Shown here piece after piece: positions 10,106 to 17,589 of a stretch of DNA of 64,000 nucleotides. Position 1 is the stretch's first letter, and every line of letters starts with the position of its first letter. Under the pieces are notes generated by a model. That model did no database searches and was not told the DNA's origin. It saw nothing but the letters and a program-made list of their open reading frames with translations. Made by a program: the position numbers and the translations under genes. Origin of the DNA: Roseomonas mucosa (GTDB taxonomy: Bacteria > Pseudomonadota > Alphaproteobacteria > Acetobacterales > Acetobacteraceae); the NCBI GenBank assembly GCA_945878375.1, contig CAMDWG010000007.1, positions 124,001 to 188,000 of the forward strand. Direction: 5' to 3'.

Positions 10106-10861
10106 TCAAGCGACGACTTGCCGAAGATGAGCCCGGCGCTGCCGCGGCACGCCCGCAGCCAGCCTGGCGCGCGCGGCGGCTATGGCGGACTGCGGGGGAT
10201 CTTCGATTGTGTAGCCGAACCCCCAGACGGTGTGCACGATCTCCGGCGCTCCGGCCGCAGCGAGTTTGCGCCGCAACTTGCAGACAAAGACATCGATAAC
10301 CCGCGCCCCCGGGCTTTCGCCATCCGGATAGAGGCGGCTGATGAAGTTTTCCTTCGAGAGGACCATGCGGCGGCGGAGCATGAGAGATTCAAGAATCTGA
10401 ATCTCCCTCAGCGTCAGGTTCACCGGCCGGTCATCGACCGTGACGCGCCGCAGCGCTTGGTCAAGGACCACATTGCCGCAAGTGAGCTTGGCGGACGCAT
10501 GGCCGAACATGCGCCGATGCACAGCGCGCAGCCGCGCCCCAAGCAGGTCCGGCGCTACCGGGCCCGCGAGAACGTCGTCTGCACCATTGTCCAGAAGGAC
10601 CTTCTGGCTCTGCTCCGTGCAGGCGCGGAGCAGCACAAGCGAGGGCAGGCCGGTGCCGGCGGCACGGATATCCCGCAGCAGCGGCCGCGCGGCAGTCTCG
10701 TCACGAACGTCGATCACAACGGCGTCGTATGGACCGCACAGCCGTGCGATCTCGCCAATTTCATGCAGCGGCTCGGCGAGATCGAAAATGAAGCCGTCGC
10801 CTGCCGTCGGCGTCACGTAGTTATTCTTGCCGACACAATCGGAGCCTAGCAGGACGCGCAC
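10106..10861 (-). CDS. Atypical OmpR/PhoB-type response regulator (FtcR/CtrA-like)
   Basis: 251 residues from GTG 10861 (MRVLLGSD, matching the CtrA-type N-terminus; GGGGG lies upstream). A TTG at 10879 is an alternative. The receiver domain (1-115) is degenerate. The usual acidic pair is replaced by SD, a possible phospho-acceptor Asp survives in VVIDV, and the conserved Lys-Pro is Gly-Pro (AGPVAP). The C-terminal winged helix is well kept (LTLREIQILE, RVIDVFVCKLRRKL, VHTVWGFGYTI). Phosphorylation-independent regulators of this type (FtcR) activate flagellar genes in alphaproteobacteria. Position directly upstream of motB supports such a role; exact orthology is not proven. Confidence 0.8.
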   Translation of the reverse strand: MRVLLGSDCVGKNNYVTPTAGDGFIFDLAEPLHEIGEIARLCGPYDAVVIDVRDETAARPLLRDIRAAGTGLPSLVLLRACTEQSQKVLLDNGADDVLAGPVAPDLLGARLRAVHRRMFGHASAKLTCGNVVLDQALRRVTVDDRPVNLTLREIQILESLMLRRRMVLSKENFISRLYPDGESPGARVIDVFVCKLRRKLAAAGAPEIVHTVWGFGYTIEDPPQSAIAAARARLAAGVPRQRRAHLRQVVA

Positions 10862-11389
10862 ATGAACCCCCACGCCCAAGGAACAAAACCCGTCGCGGCG
10901 CCAGGCGACAGCTCGATATCAGCCAATGGATCGCAGTGGCACCGCTCGCGTTTTTGCGAGGTCCATTAGTAGCTTCATGGGCACCCCATAAAGAAGATCA
11001 ATTTCCAGGAAATTTGGTAGATTTTTGTGTAGAAGTGTCATCATAACTATCGTCATTTCGGTGTGGCCGTCTACAGATCCGCGCAAAGCCGTTGCGCGTC
11101 GCCAGGGCCCCCGAATCTCCCCCATCGCCCAGGGCCGACGGGCGTTGAAGCGAGGAGCGGCTTGGACGCCGTCCGCCCCGCCTTCGGGCATGCTGCTGAA
11201 ATTCGCCGCGACAGACCCGATTCATGCGGGGCATTGGCGTTCGGCAGACCGCAGCGCTGCGGACCTATGGTGCAGTCCATCAGATGGTCGCCGAGCCAAC
11301 CCCGTGCCGCCACATCGGCGAGGCAGGCGGAGGGATCGAGGTCGTTCAGCCTGGCGGCGTCGATCGGGCGGTTCCAGGCTGGAACGTCG
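10862..11389. other. Intergenic region, no gene recognised
   Basis: About 530 bases between the leftward regulator gene and the end of a leftward glycosyltransferase. It has an A+T-richer core at 10930-11060. Short open frames on both strands give no recognisable product. It should contain the promoter of the regulator-motB-motA operon, but no convincing -35/-10 pair was found. Confidence 0.5.
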
Positions 11390-12367
11390 TCACCCGCGCC
11401 GGAGGTGGCCCTGCCCGGCAGGACGCCAAAGGGCGACCCAGCCGTAGAGCGCCGCCTGCTCCAGCACCCTCTGCCGGTAGAGACCTGACCGCCACAGCAT
11501 CGCCAGGCGCGCCAAGCAGCCCGCCTGCGGCAGCGCCGACAGTTCAAGCAGCAGTCGCTGCGCATCCGTCGTGAGGTCCGGGTGCCGTCGCAAGGCTTCG
11601 ACATGGGCCATGAACAGGCGCATGTAGCTGTCTGGCCCGCGCCGCACCGCGCGCAGCGCGCGGTCGGCGGCGCTCGGCACAGCCCCCACCACATTCGCCG
11701 CGTGCTGCCGGTACAGCATCACCGGCTCCGGATCGGCCAACACGCGGCCACCGACCGCCGTGGTGACCAGATAGGCCCACCAGTCGTGCAGTGTGGCGGC
11801 CGGCGCCGGCGTCGCGAGGATCGCCCGCCGCGCAGCCTCGTTCACGACGATGGTGCAGCCGGTTGCAACATTCTGCGCCAGCGCGTTTCGCAGTGAGGGC
11901 GCGCGTATCACGGGGGGAGAGAGGCCCCGCTCGCGTAGCACGGCATCCACGATTCGTTGGCGCGCGCAGTAGAGCACCGGAAGCGCCTGCGCCTCGCGTT
12001 CCATGAGCCGGGCCGCACGAGCAAGCTTGTCGGGCAGCCAGACATCGTCCTGGTCGCAGAAGGCATAGCGCCGCGCCGACGGCGCAGCTGCGAGGAGGGC
12101 GAGGAAATTCCCGAGCGCCCCAAGGCGCTGCGGCCCGCTCGGAAGCCGTCGCACACGCCCCGGTCCGAAGGCGGCGGCGAAATCGTCCAGGATGGCGCCA
12201 GTGGCATCCGTCGAGAGGTCATCGCGGACCACGAGGATCCAGTCCTGGTCCTCCTGCGCCTGCAGGCTGTGGAGCTGCTCGACAAGGAAGGCCGCGCCGT
12301 TGCAGGTGGCGAGCAGAATGGCCGTGCCGTACTGGCCGACAGAGGACGCGGCGCCACCTTCTGACAC
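11390..12367 (-). CDS. GT2-family glycosyltransferase (rhamnosyltransferase-like)
   Basis: About 325 residues from GTG 12367; the frame is open back to 12538 but the upstream part resembles nothing. The GT-A core begins directly (AILLATCNGAAFLVEQLHSL), with VVRDDLSTDAT, and YAFCDQDDVWLPDKL carrying the DQDD metal-binding motif of rhamnosyltransferase-like GT2 enzymes. TLHDWWAYLV lies near the acceptor side. It transfers a sugar onto a growing cell-surface glycan at the cytoplasmic face. It is divergent from the large GT2 gene at 12779. Start codon uncertain. Confidence 0.8.
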   Translation of the reverse strand: MSEGGAASSVGQYGTAILLATCNGAAFLVEQLHSLQAQEDQDWILVVRDDLSTDATGAILDDFAAAFGPGRVRRLPSGPQRLGALGNFLALLAAAPSARRYAFCDQDDVWLPDKLARAARLMEREAQALPVLYCARQRIVDAVLRERGLSPPVIRAPSLRNALAQNVATGCTIVVNEAARRAILATPAPAATLHDWWAYLVTTAVGGRVLADPEPVMLYRQHAANVVGAVPSAADRALRAVRRGPDSYMRLFMAHVEALRRHPDLTTDAQRLLLELSALPQAGCLARLAMLWRSGLYRQRVLEQAALYGWVALWRPAGQGHLRRG

Positions 12368-12778
12368 AACCCGGATCCCTAAGCTTTCCAAGCGCGGCTT
12401 GCCCCGTTTGCTCGACCGCAATCGATCATATCGGCAAAGCGGAGCGGCTGACAGCGGCGGCCGCGCGCAGGCAGGAACCGACGCGGAGATGTAGAAGCGT
12501 TTGCCGCGCTCCCTTTCGGCCGGCCAGACCGACCCCACGCAGACGGCATGGTTTCGGACAAGCCGAGGCAGCCAGCCAAGAGCGCGTCTCCCGCTCAGGA
12601 GGCCGTGCGAGAGTTATTCGTGCTCCATCGACGTCTGTATCTGCACGTGTCGAGCGCGATACGGATTGCAGTCCTCGGGCTTCTCGGGCACAGAGCGCCT
12701 CATGTCTGTTTATTCCGATACGGAAGATGGACGTTGCGCCGTATCCCAGGCTCTGGGTGCGCCGATGAACGGCCATTC

Positions 12779-14650
12779 ATGATCCGCGACTTTGTCAAAG
12801 CCCGGCCGCGTCTCAGGCGGGTACTCCGCCCTTGGGTGCGCTTGGCACGAAGACTGCGTGATGATCTGCACAGGGCGACCGGCCGTTGCCTGTTCTGTTC
12901 TGGAACAAGCTACCCGGAATGGGTCAGGAAATATGGCAGCTTGAGTCACGCTGACCGCGTCGCCATCGAGGCTCGGATCGAGCGGATGTCCGTCAAGCCG
13001 CTGATGTCGGTGGTGATGCCGGTCTATAATCCTGAGCCCAGCTTCCTCCGGGAGGCGATAGCTTCGGTCCAGGCCCAGATATGGCCGCATTGGGAGCTTT
13101 GCATCGCGGACGATGCTTCGCCGGATCCGCGCATCCCGACGCTGCTCGCCAAGGCGGCGGCTGCGGATCTTCGCATCAGGTGGACCCGCCGCGATGCCAA
13201 CGGCCACATTTCCGCGGCGAGCAACTCCGCACTGGAACTCGCGCGCGGCGAATGGGTGGTGCTGCTCGACCATGACGACCGCCTAGCGCCAGAGGCACTC
13301 TACGAGATCGCGGCCGCGGCCGCTGCGAACCCGACAGCGCAGGTGATCTATTCCGACGAGGACAAGATCGACGAGCGCGGCCGCCGCAGCGATCCCTATT
13401 TCAAGCCGGACTTGGATCCCGAATTGCTGCTGGCGCAGAACATGGTGAGCCACCTCGGCGCCTATCGTCGCGACCTGTTGGAAAAAATCGACGGCTTCCG
13501 CATGGGCCTGGAGGGTAGCCAGGACCACGACCTCTTGCTGCGCTGCCTGGCGGAGGTCGGGGTGAACGCATTCGTCCACATCCCGGCTGTGCTGTATCAC
13601 TGGCGCCAGACTTCCGCGCCGTCGAGCTTCTCGCAAGCCTCGCTCGATCGTTGCACGGCAGCTTCGCGCCGGGCGGTTGCGGAGTATTTGGCGGGGCGCG
13701 GCATCGCGGCGGATCTGGTTCCCGCTCCGCTGGCGCCCGCCTACAGCCGTGTTGTTTACCATCTCCCCTCACCGGCGCCGCTGGTCAGCGTGATCGTCCC
13801 AACCCGCGACCGGGCGGAACTTCTCGGGCCCTGCATTCGCGGCGTGCTGGACCGCACGGACTATCCGGCGATCGAGATCCTGATCGTGGACAATGACAGC
13901 ATCGAACCTGCGACCCATGCGCTGTTCGGGAGCTTCGCAGCCGATCCGCGCGTGCGGATCCTGCACAGGCCTGGCCCGTTCAACTACCCCGCCCTGAACA
14001 ACGACGCGGTGCAGGAAGCGCGGGGTGAGATCTTGCTGCTGCTGAACAACGACACGCTGGTGATCGAGCCGGGCTGGCTGCGCGAACTGGTGTCCCACGC
14101 GGCGCGCCCCGGGATCGGGGCCGTGGGCGCTAAGCTGCTCTATATGGACCGAACCATTCAGCACGGTGGCGTTCTGCTCGGTATGGGGAAGGGAACCGAG
14201 ACGGTCGCTGGCCATTACGGCCATGGCGCCGCCGAGAACGCGCCCGGACCTTTCGGCTGGCTGGCCCTCACCCGCAGCGTGTCGGCCGTGACGGCCGCTT
14301 GTCTCGCGGTGAAGCGCGCCGATTACCTCGCTGTCGGCGGGATGAATGAGACCGACCTTAAGGTTGCGTTCAACGATGTGGATTTCTGCTTGCGTCTGCG
14401 CGCGAAAGGGTTGCGCAACGTCTTTACGCCACATGCGCGGATGCTGCATTTCGAATCGAAATCGCGTGGCTACGAGGACACGCCAGGGAAGCAGGCCAGG
14501 TTCGTGTCTGAGGTCCGCTTCATGCGGGCAACATGGGGCGCAGCCCTGGATTCCGATCCCTTCTGGAATCCCAATCTGTCGCTTGTCGATGCCCGGCACA
14601 GCATCGCCTCAAAGCCGCGCCAGGCACGGAGCTGGATGCAGGCCAACTGA
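12779..14650 (+). CDS. Large GT2 glycosyltransferase with two catalytic domains
   Basis: 623 residues from ATG 12779. The open frame extends to 12548, but the longer N-terminus is not family-like. Two GT2 modules lie in tandem. The first (about 75-330) has VVMPVYNP, DDASPD, LLDHDDRL and YSDEDKID. The second (about 345-600) has VIVPTRDRAELL, IVDNDS, LLLNNDT and the FNDVDFCLRLR segment. This architecture is common in O-antigen and glycan clusters, where the enzyme adds successive sugars. It is likely transcribed with the two following genes. Confidence 0.88.
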   Translation: MIRDFVKARPRLRRVLRPWVRLARRLRDDLHRATGRCLFCSGTSYPEWVRKYGSLSHADRVAIEARIERMSVKPLMSVVMPVYNPEPSFLREAIASVQAQIWPHWELCIADDASPDPRIPTLLAKAAAADLRIRWTRRDANGHISAASNSALELARGEWVVLLDHDDRLAPEALYEIAAAAAANPTAQVIYSDEDKIDERGRRSDPYFKPDLDPELLLAQNMVSHLGAYRRDLLEKIDGFRMGLEGSQDHDLLLRCLAEVGVNAFVHIPAVLYHWRQTSAPSSFSQASLDRCTAASRRAVAEYLAGRGIAADLVPAPLAPAYSRVVYHLPSPAPLVSVIVPTRDRAELLGPCIRGVLDRTDYPAIEILIVDNDSIEPATHALFGSFAADPRVRILHRPGPFNYPALNNDAVQEARGEILLLLNNDTLVIEPGWLRELVSHAARPGIGAVGAKLLYMDRTIQHGGVLLGMGKGTETVAGHYGHGAAENAPGPFGWLALTRSVSAVTAACLAVKRADYLAVGGMNETDLKVAFNDVDFCLRLRAKGLRNVFTPHARMLHFESKSRGYEDTPGKQARFVSEVRFMRATWGAALDSDPFWNPNLSLVDARHSIASKPRQARSWMQAN

Positions 14651-14706
14651 GATGCCTTGGCAGTCCGGCTTAAGGCTGACTTCATCAGTCGTGCCGTACT
14701 GGAGCG

Positions 14707-15498
14707 GTGGTCTTTGCAGGGCACTGGACGCCGCGCATGTCTGCTACGCCGCCAATGGCCGCCGTCGGAGGGTCCCGCGCGATCTACCGTTTCGATTTCA
14801 CGGCGGATTCGGGTGACGCCTGGGGGGGCTGGTTCGTTGCCGCCGCGGATGCCTTCACGGCCGGCGCGGAGCTGCGGATGCCGGCTGGAGCCTACACGGT
14901 TCTTGGCCAGACGACGGATGTCCTCGAGGTAGACCTCTTTGGCCTGCAGGAAGGTCAGGTCTTCGTCGAGTGGTATCGCGACGGGCAGAGTGGGCAATTT
15001 CTCCCGACCCGTAACGGGCCAGCCACACCGGCGGGCACGGCCGGGCTCGGCAGTGAATTGGACGCGGCCTGGGACGGAGTAAGTTGGAATTATTTCCGTG
15101 GCGGCTTTACAATGGACGTACACATAATCACACCCAAAATATTTATTTTCTATTTTCATTCGGCCGTAAATGGCGATACCTATATTGGGCGCGTAGTCGA
15201 GGATAGGGCGGTCTACTCGGCCGGAAGCGTCATCCGAACGGATTCGGGCGTCTATGCCATCACGGCGGAGCTGCCGCTTGGGGTCGGCGACAGTGTCCTA
15301 ACGGGTACAGTCTGGATCGATGGCTACCACGATTTCAGTACGGGACGATGGCTGGACACTTACCAGAGGCAGGTCGGCGCTGCGTCGGGCAGCCATGGCC
15401 TCGGTAGCGAGCAGGATTGGGCCTGGGATGGCGATGAGTGGGACCTGTTCCTCGCCGGCGTGACGCAGTGGGTACGCGTGGAATGGCCCTTCGGATGA
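14707..15498 (+). CDS. Uncharacterised protein with a duplicated ~100-residue domain
   Basis: 263 residues from GTG 14707 (or 253 from ATG 14737). No family is recognised and no signal peptide or membrane helix is evident. The protein is two copies of one module, about 22-128 and 139-260. Each ends in a near-identical block: GLGSELDAAWDGVSWNYF in the first and GLGSEQDWAWDGDEWDLF in the second, preceded by Gly/Ser/Thr/Ala-rich stretches. The modules are rich in aromatic and acidic residues and look like beta-sandwich or jelly-roll units. It lies 56 bases after the tandem GT2 gene and 68 bases before a methyltransferase on the same strand, so a role in surface glycan biology is possible but unproven. 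Confidence 0.6.
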   Translation: MVFAGHWTPRMSATPPMAAVGGSRAIYRFDFTADSGDAWGGWFVAAADAFTAGAELRMPAGAYTVLGQTTDVLEVDLFGLQEGQVFVEWYRDGQSGQFLPTRNGPATPAGTAGLGSELDAAWDGVSWNYFRGGFTMDVHIITPKIFIFYFHSAVNGDTYIGRVVEDRAVYSAGSVIRTDSGVYAITAELPLGVGDSVLTGTVWIDGYHDFSTGRWLDTYQRQVGAASGSHGLGSEQDWAWDGDEWDLFLAGVTQWVRVEWPFG

Positions 15499-15566
15499 TT
15501 TTGCACTCCCGGAAAGTTTATATCATGGTCTAGGATCAGGCTCCGTAACGGCTTTGGGAGGCTAAA

Positions 15567-16400
15567 GTGGATCCACGTACAAAATTTCTTCGCTCTCTCA
15601 TTCCTTTGCATGGTCGAGGGCTTGAGGTGGGGCCCGGCTATAACCCTCTTGTGCCGAAAATAGAAGGATTTCAGGTGGAAACGGTTGATTATACTGATGT
15701 TGCTGGCCTCCGAACAAAATATCGAAACAACCCCCACGTGGATATAAATCGAATTGAAGAAGTAGATCATATTGTTGATGGAGACAATGATATATTAAGC
15801 ACAATCGGAGAGCAAAAGAAATTTGATTATATTGTTGCATCCCATGTCATTGAGCATACGCCAGATCTACTTAGATTTCTGAAAAATTGCGAAAACCTCC
15901 TGCTCCCCGGCGGTACGTTATTGCTCGCTGTACCCGATAAACGGCACTGCTTTGACGTGTTTTTACCATTGACCAGTACAGGCATGATACTTCAAGCTCA
16001 CCTTGATGTGCGTCTTCGTCCGACGCCAGGAGCCATATTCGACGACGTTGCCTATAATGCTGTACGGGGCGGCGCAATCGGCTGGTCTAATTCCGAAACG
16101 ACCGAACTACGGTTTTTTGCGCCTTTTGAAGATGCGCAGAAGGCTTACACTGCTGCAAAGAAATCGGACAACTATCTTGACGTTCACGTTTGGCGCTTTG
16201 TGCCCTCTTCCTTCCGGCTGATTTTGCACGACTTGCATGCGCTTGGGGAAATTCGTCTGCGTGAGGACCGGTTTTTTGACAGCGTGGGCAATGAATTTTA
16301 CATCACCCTCTCAACCGCCTCGTTCGGGTGCCCCGTAGATCGCCTAACTTTGGCAGCGCAAGCTCTGGTAGAACAATCGCAAATCTTGGTGAGTGTGTAG
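15567..16400 (+). CDS. Class I SAM-dependent methyltransferase
   Basis: 277 residues with a GTG start 6 bases after GGGAGG. The SAM-binding motif I is LEVGPGYNP (about 19-27), followed by an acidic strand end (VDYTD). FDYIVASHVIEHTPDLLRFL is motif IV, and LLLPGGTLLLAVPDK is the post-motif strand. The C-terminal half is variable. It is clearly richer in A+T than the window average, which suggests acquisition with the polysaccharide genes. Methylation of a glycan residue is the likely role from context; the acceptor is unknown. It converges on the leftward GT gene with 9 bases between. Confidence 0.8.
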   Translation: MDPRTKFLRSLIPLHGRGLEVGPGYNPLVPKIEGFQVETVDYTDVAGLRTKYRNNPHVDINRIEEVDHIVDGDNDILSTIGEQKKFDYIVASHVIEHTPDLLRFLKNCENLLLPGGTLLLAVPDKRHCFDVFLPLTSTGMILQAHLDVRLRPTPGAIFDDVAYNAVRGGAIGWSNSETTELRFFAPFEDAQKAYTAAKKSDNYLDVHVWRFVPSSFRLILHDLHALGEIRLREDRFFDSVGNEFYITLSTASFGCPVDRLTLAAQALVEQSQILVSV

Positions 16401-16409
16401 ACGATCTAG

Positions 16410-17588
16410 CTACCAGCTCTCGAAAAGGGCCGCAGCAATATCCGCAACTTGTTGGCCCGAACCGTAGCGATCTAGAGCTTCTTCGCGAGCGCGGGGTGCG
16501 ATCCGAGGGCGCAGCTCGTCTAGGTTGTCGACGACGTCGGCCAGGACGTGTTCCCAATTTCCAGCATGGCTCAGCCAGCCATTCCCGCCATGCGCAATCG
16601 CCTGACTGTAGGCATATGTAGGCGATGCGATGGTCAGTGTCCCCACAATGGCCGCCTCAAACCATTTCAAATCAGATTTACAATTGGTGAATTGATTTTC
16701 TTGTAGCGGTACGATGTTGATCTCAACAAACCCCTTCTCCCGCTGAAGATTTAAAAAATCCTGGAGCGGTATCGTCTCAATTCGGTGGCTATAGCGTGCC
16801 AGATTAGCACCCAGTTTCAGAAAACCGACGATGCGAAGCCGAACCGAGGGATTTCGATCCATCAGGCGCGCCAGTGCTGGAGCGGCAACTTGAAAATCTC
16901 GGTCATGCGAGGGTGATCCGCTAAAGTATCCTATGTGAACCAGCCCATCACGTCGCCATCTCGTCTTATGTTTTACGTTCCAAATGCGCGCCGACAAATC
17001 TTGCTGTTCGCGATTTAGGTAATTTTTAATAATTCGGACTGGTTTTCTCGAATAATTTATAGCAAATTCAGACAGATAACCATTAGTCACGATCGCTCCA
17101 TCACAGAGTTCGAATGTAGCAGCGACGCGTCCGATATATGAAAACCAGTAATTCCATACGGTTTCATCGGACATATTTTGATTCAGCGTATCCATCACAA
17201 GATGTGTGTAGCGCTGGTCGAAAACCAGATCGTCTACGTCAAACAAGATACGCCGATGGCGCGCACGAGCCATGGCCGCGATACGAGCAACGCGATCCGT
17301 GTAAAGGGAGTTGCGGCAAAGGATAAGCAAATCGCAAGAGTCGAGCACACGCGGCATGGCGTCGAGATCCGCCTCAGTAAACCAACTCGCCGACGGGCCC
17401 GTGCCTGTTTGCAAAGCAGCGAGCGACTGCGCAACGTTGTATGCGCGGTAGCGGAAGGTACTGGTATCTGGTGTCGAATAGTAATAGGCGGCCCGTGGAG
17501 AACCACGTCTCAGCATTGCTATACGCTGGTCGAATGGAATATCCCAAGGCGTACTGTACAACACGGGCGCGATCTGGTCGATATACAT
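16410..17588 (-). CDS. GT-B (GT4-like) glycosyltransferase
   Basis: 392 residues. The N-terminal half has FRYRAYNVAQSL and CDLLILCRN typical of GT-B enzymes that start with a donor-independent Rossmann half. It also has RRILFDVDDLVFD, seen in many surface-polysaccharide GTs. The C-terminal half has HIGYFSGSPSHDRDF, VRLRIVGFLKLG and a donor-binding region near CKSDLKWFEAAIVGTLTIAS. It starts 1 base after the stop of the fusion protein gene upstream, so the two are translationally linked. Base composition is A+T-richer than flanking genes. Confidence 0.82.
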   Translation of the reverse strand: MYIDQIAPVLYSTPWDIPFDQRIAMLRRGSPRAAYYYSTPDTSTFRYRAYNVAQSLAALQTGTGPSASWFTEADLDAMPRVLDSCDLLILCRNSLYTDRVARIAAMARARHRRILFDVDDLVFDQRYTHLVMDTLNQNMSDETVWNYWFSYIGRVAATFELCDGAIVTNGYLSEFAINYSRKPVRIIKNYLNREQQDLSARIWNVKHKTRWRRDGLVHIGYFSGSPSHDRDFQVAAPALARLMDRNPSVRLRIVGFLKLGANLARYSHRIETIPLQDFLNLQREKGFVEINIVPLQENQFTNCKSDLKWFEAAIVGTLTIASPTYAYSQAIAHGGNGWLSHAGNWEHVLADVVDNLDELRPRIAPRAREEALDRYGSGQQVADIAAALFESW

Positions 17589-17589
17589 A

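Noticed and set aside
10919-11191. A 90-codon minus-strand frame in the gap after the glycosyltransferase
   Set aside because: No family resemblance, no ribosome site, and the N-terminal part is Arg/Gly-rich shadow-like; not enough to call a gene.
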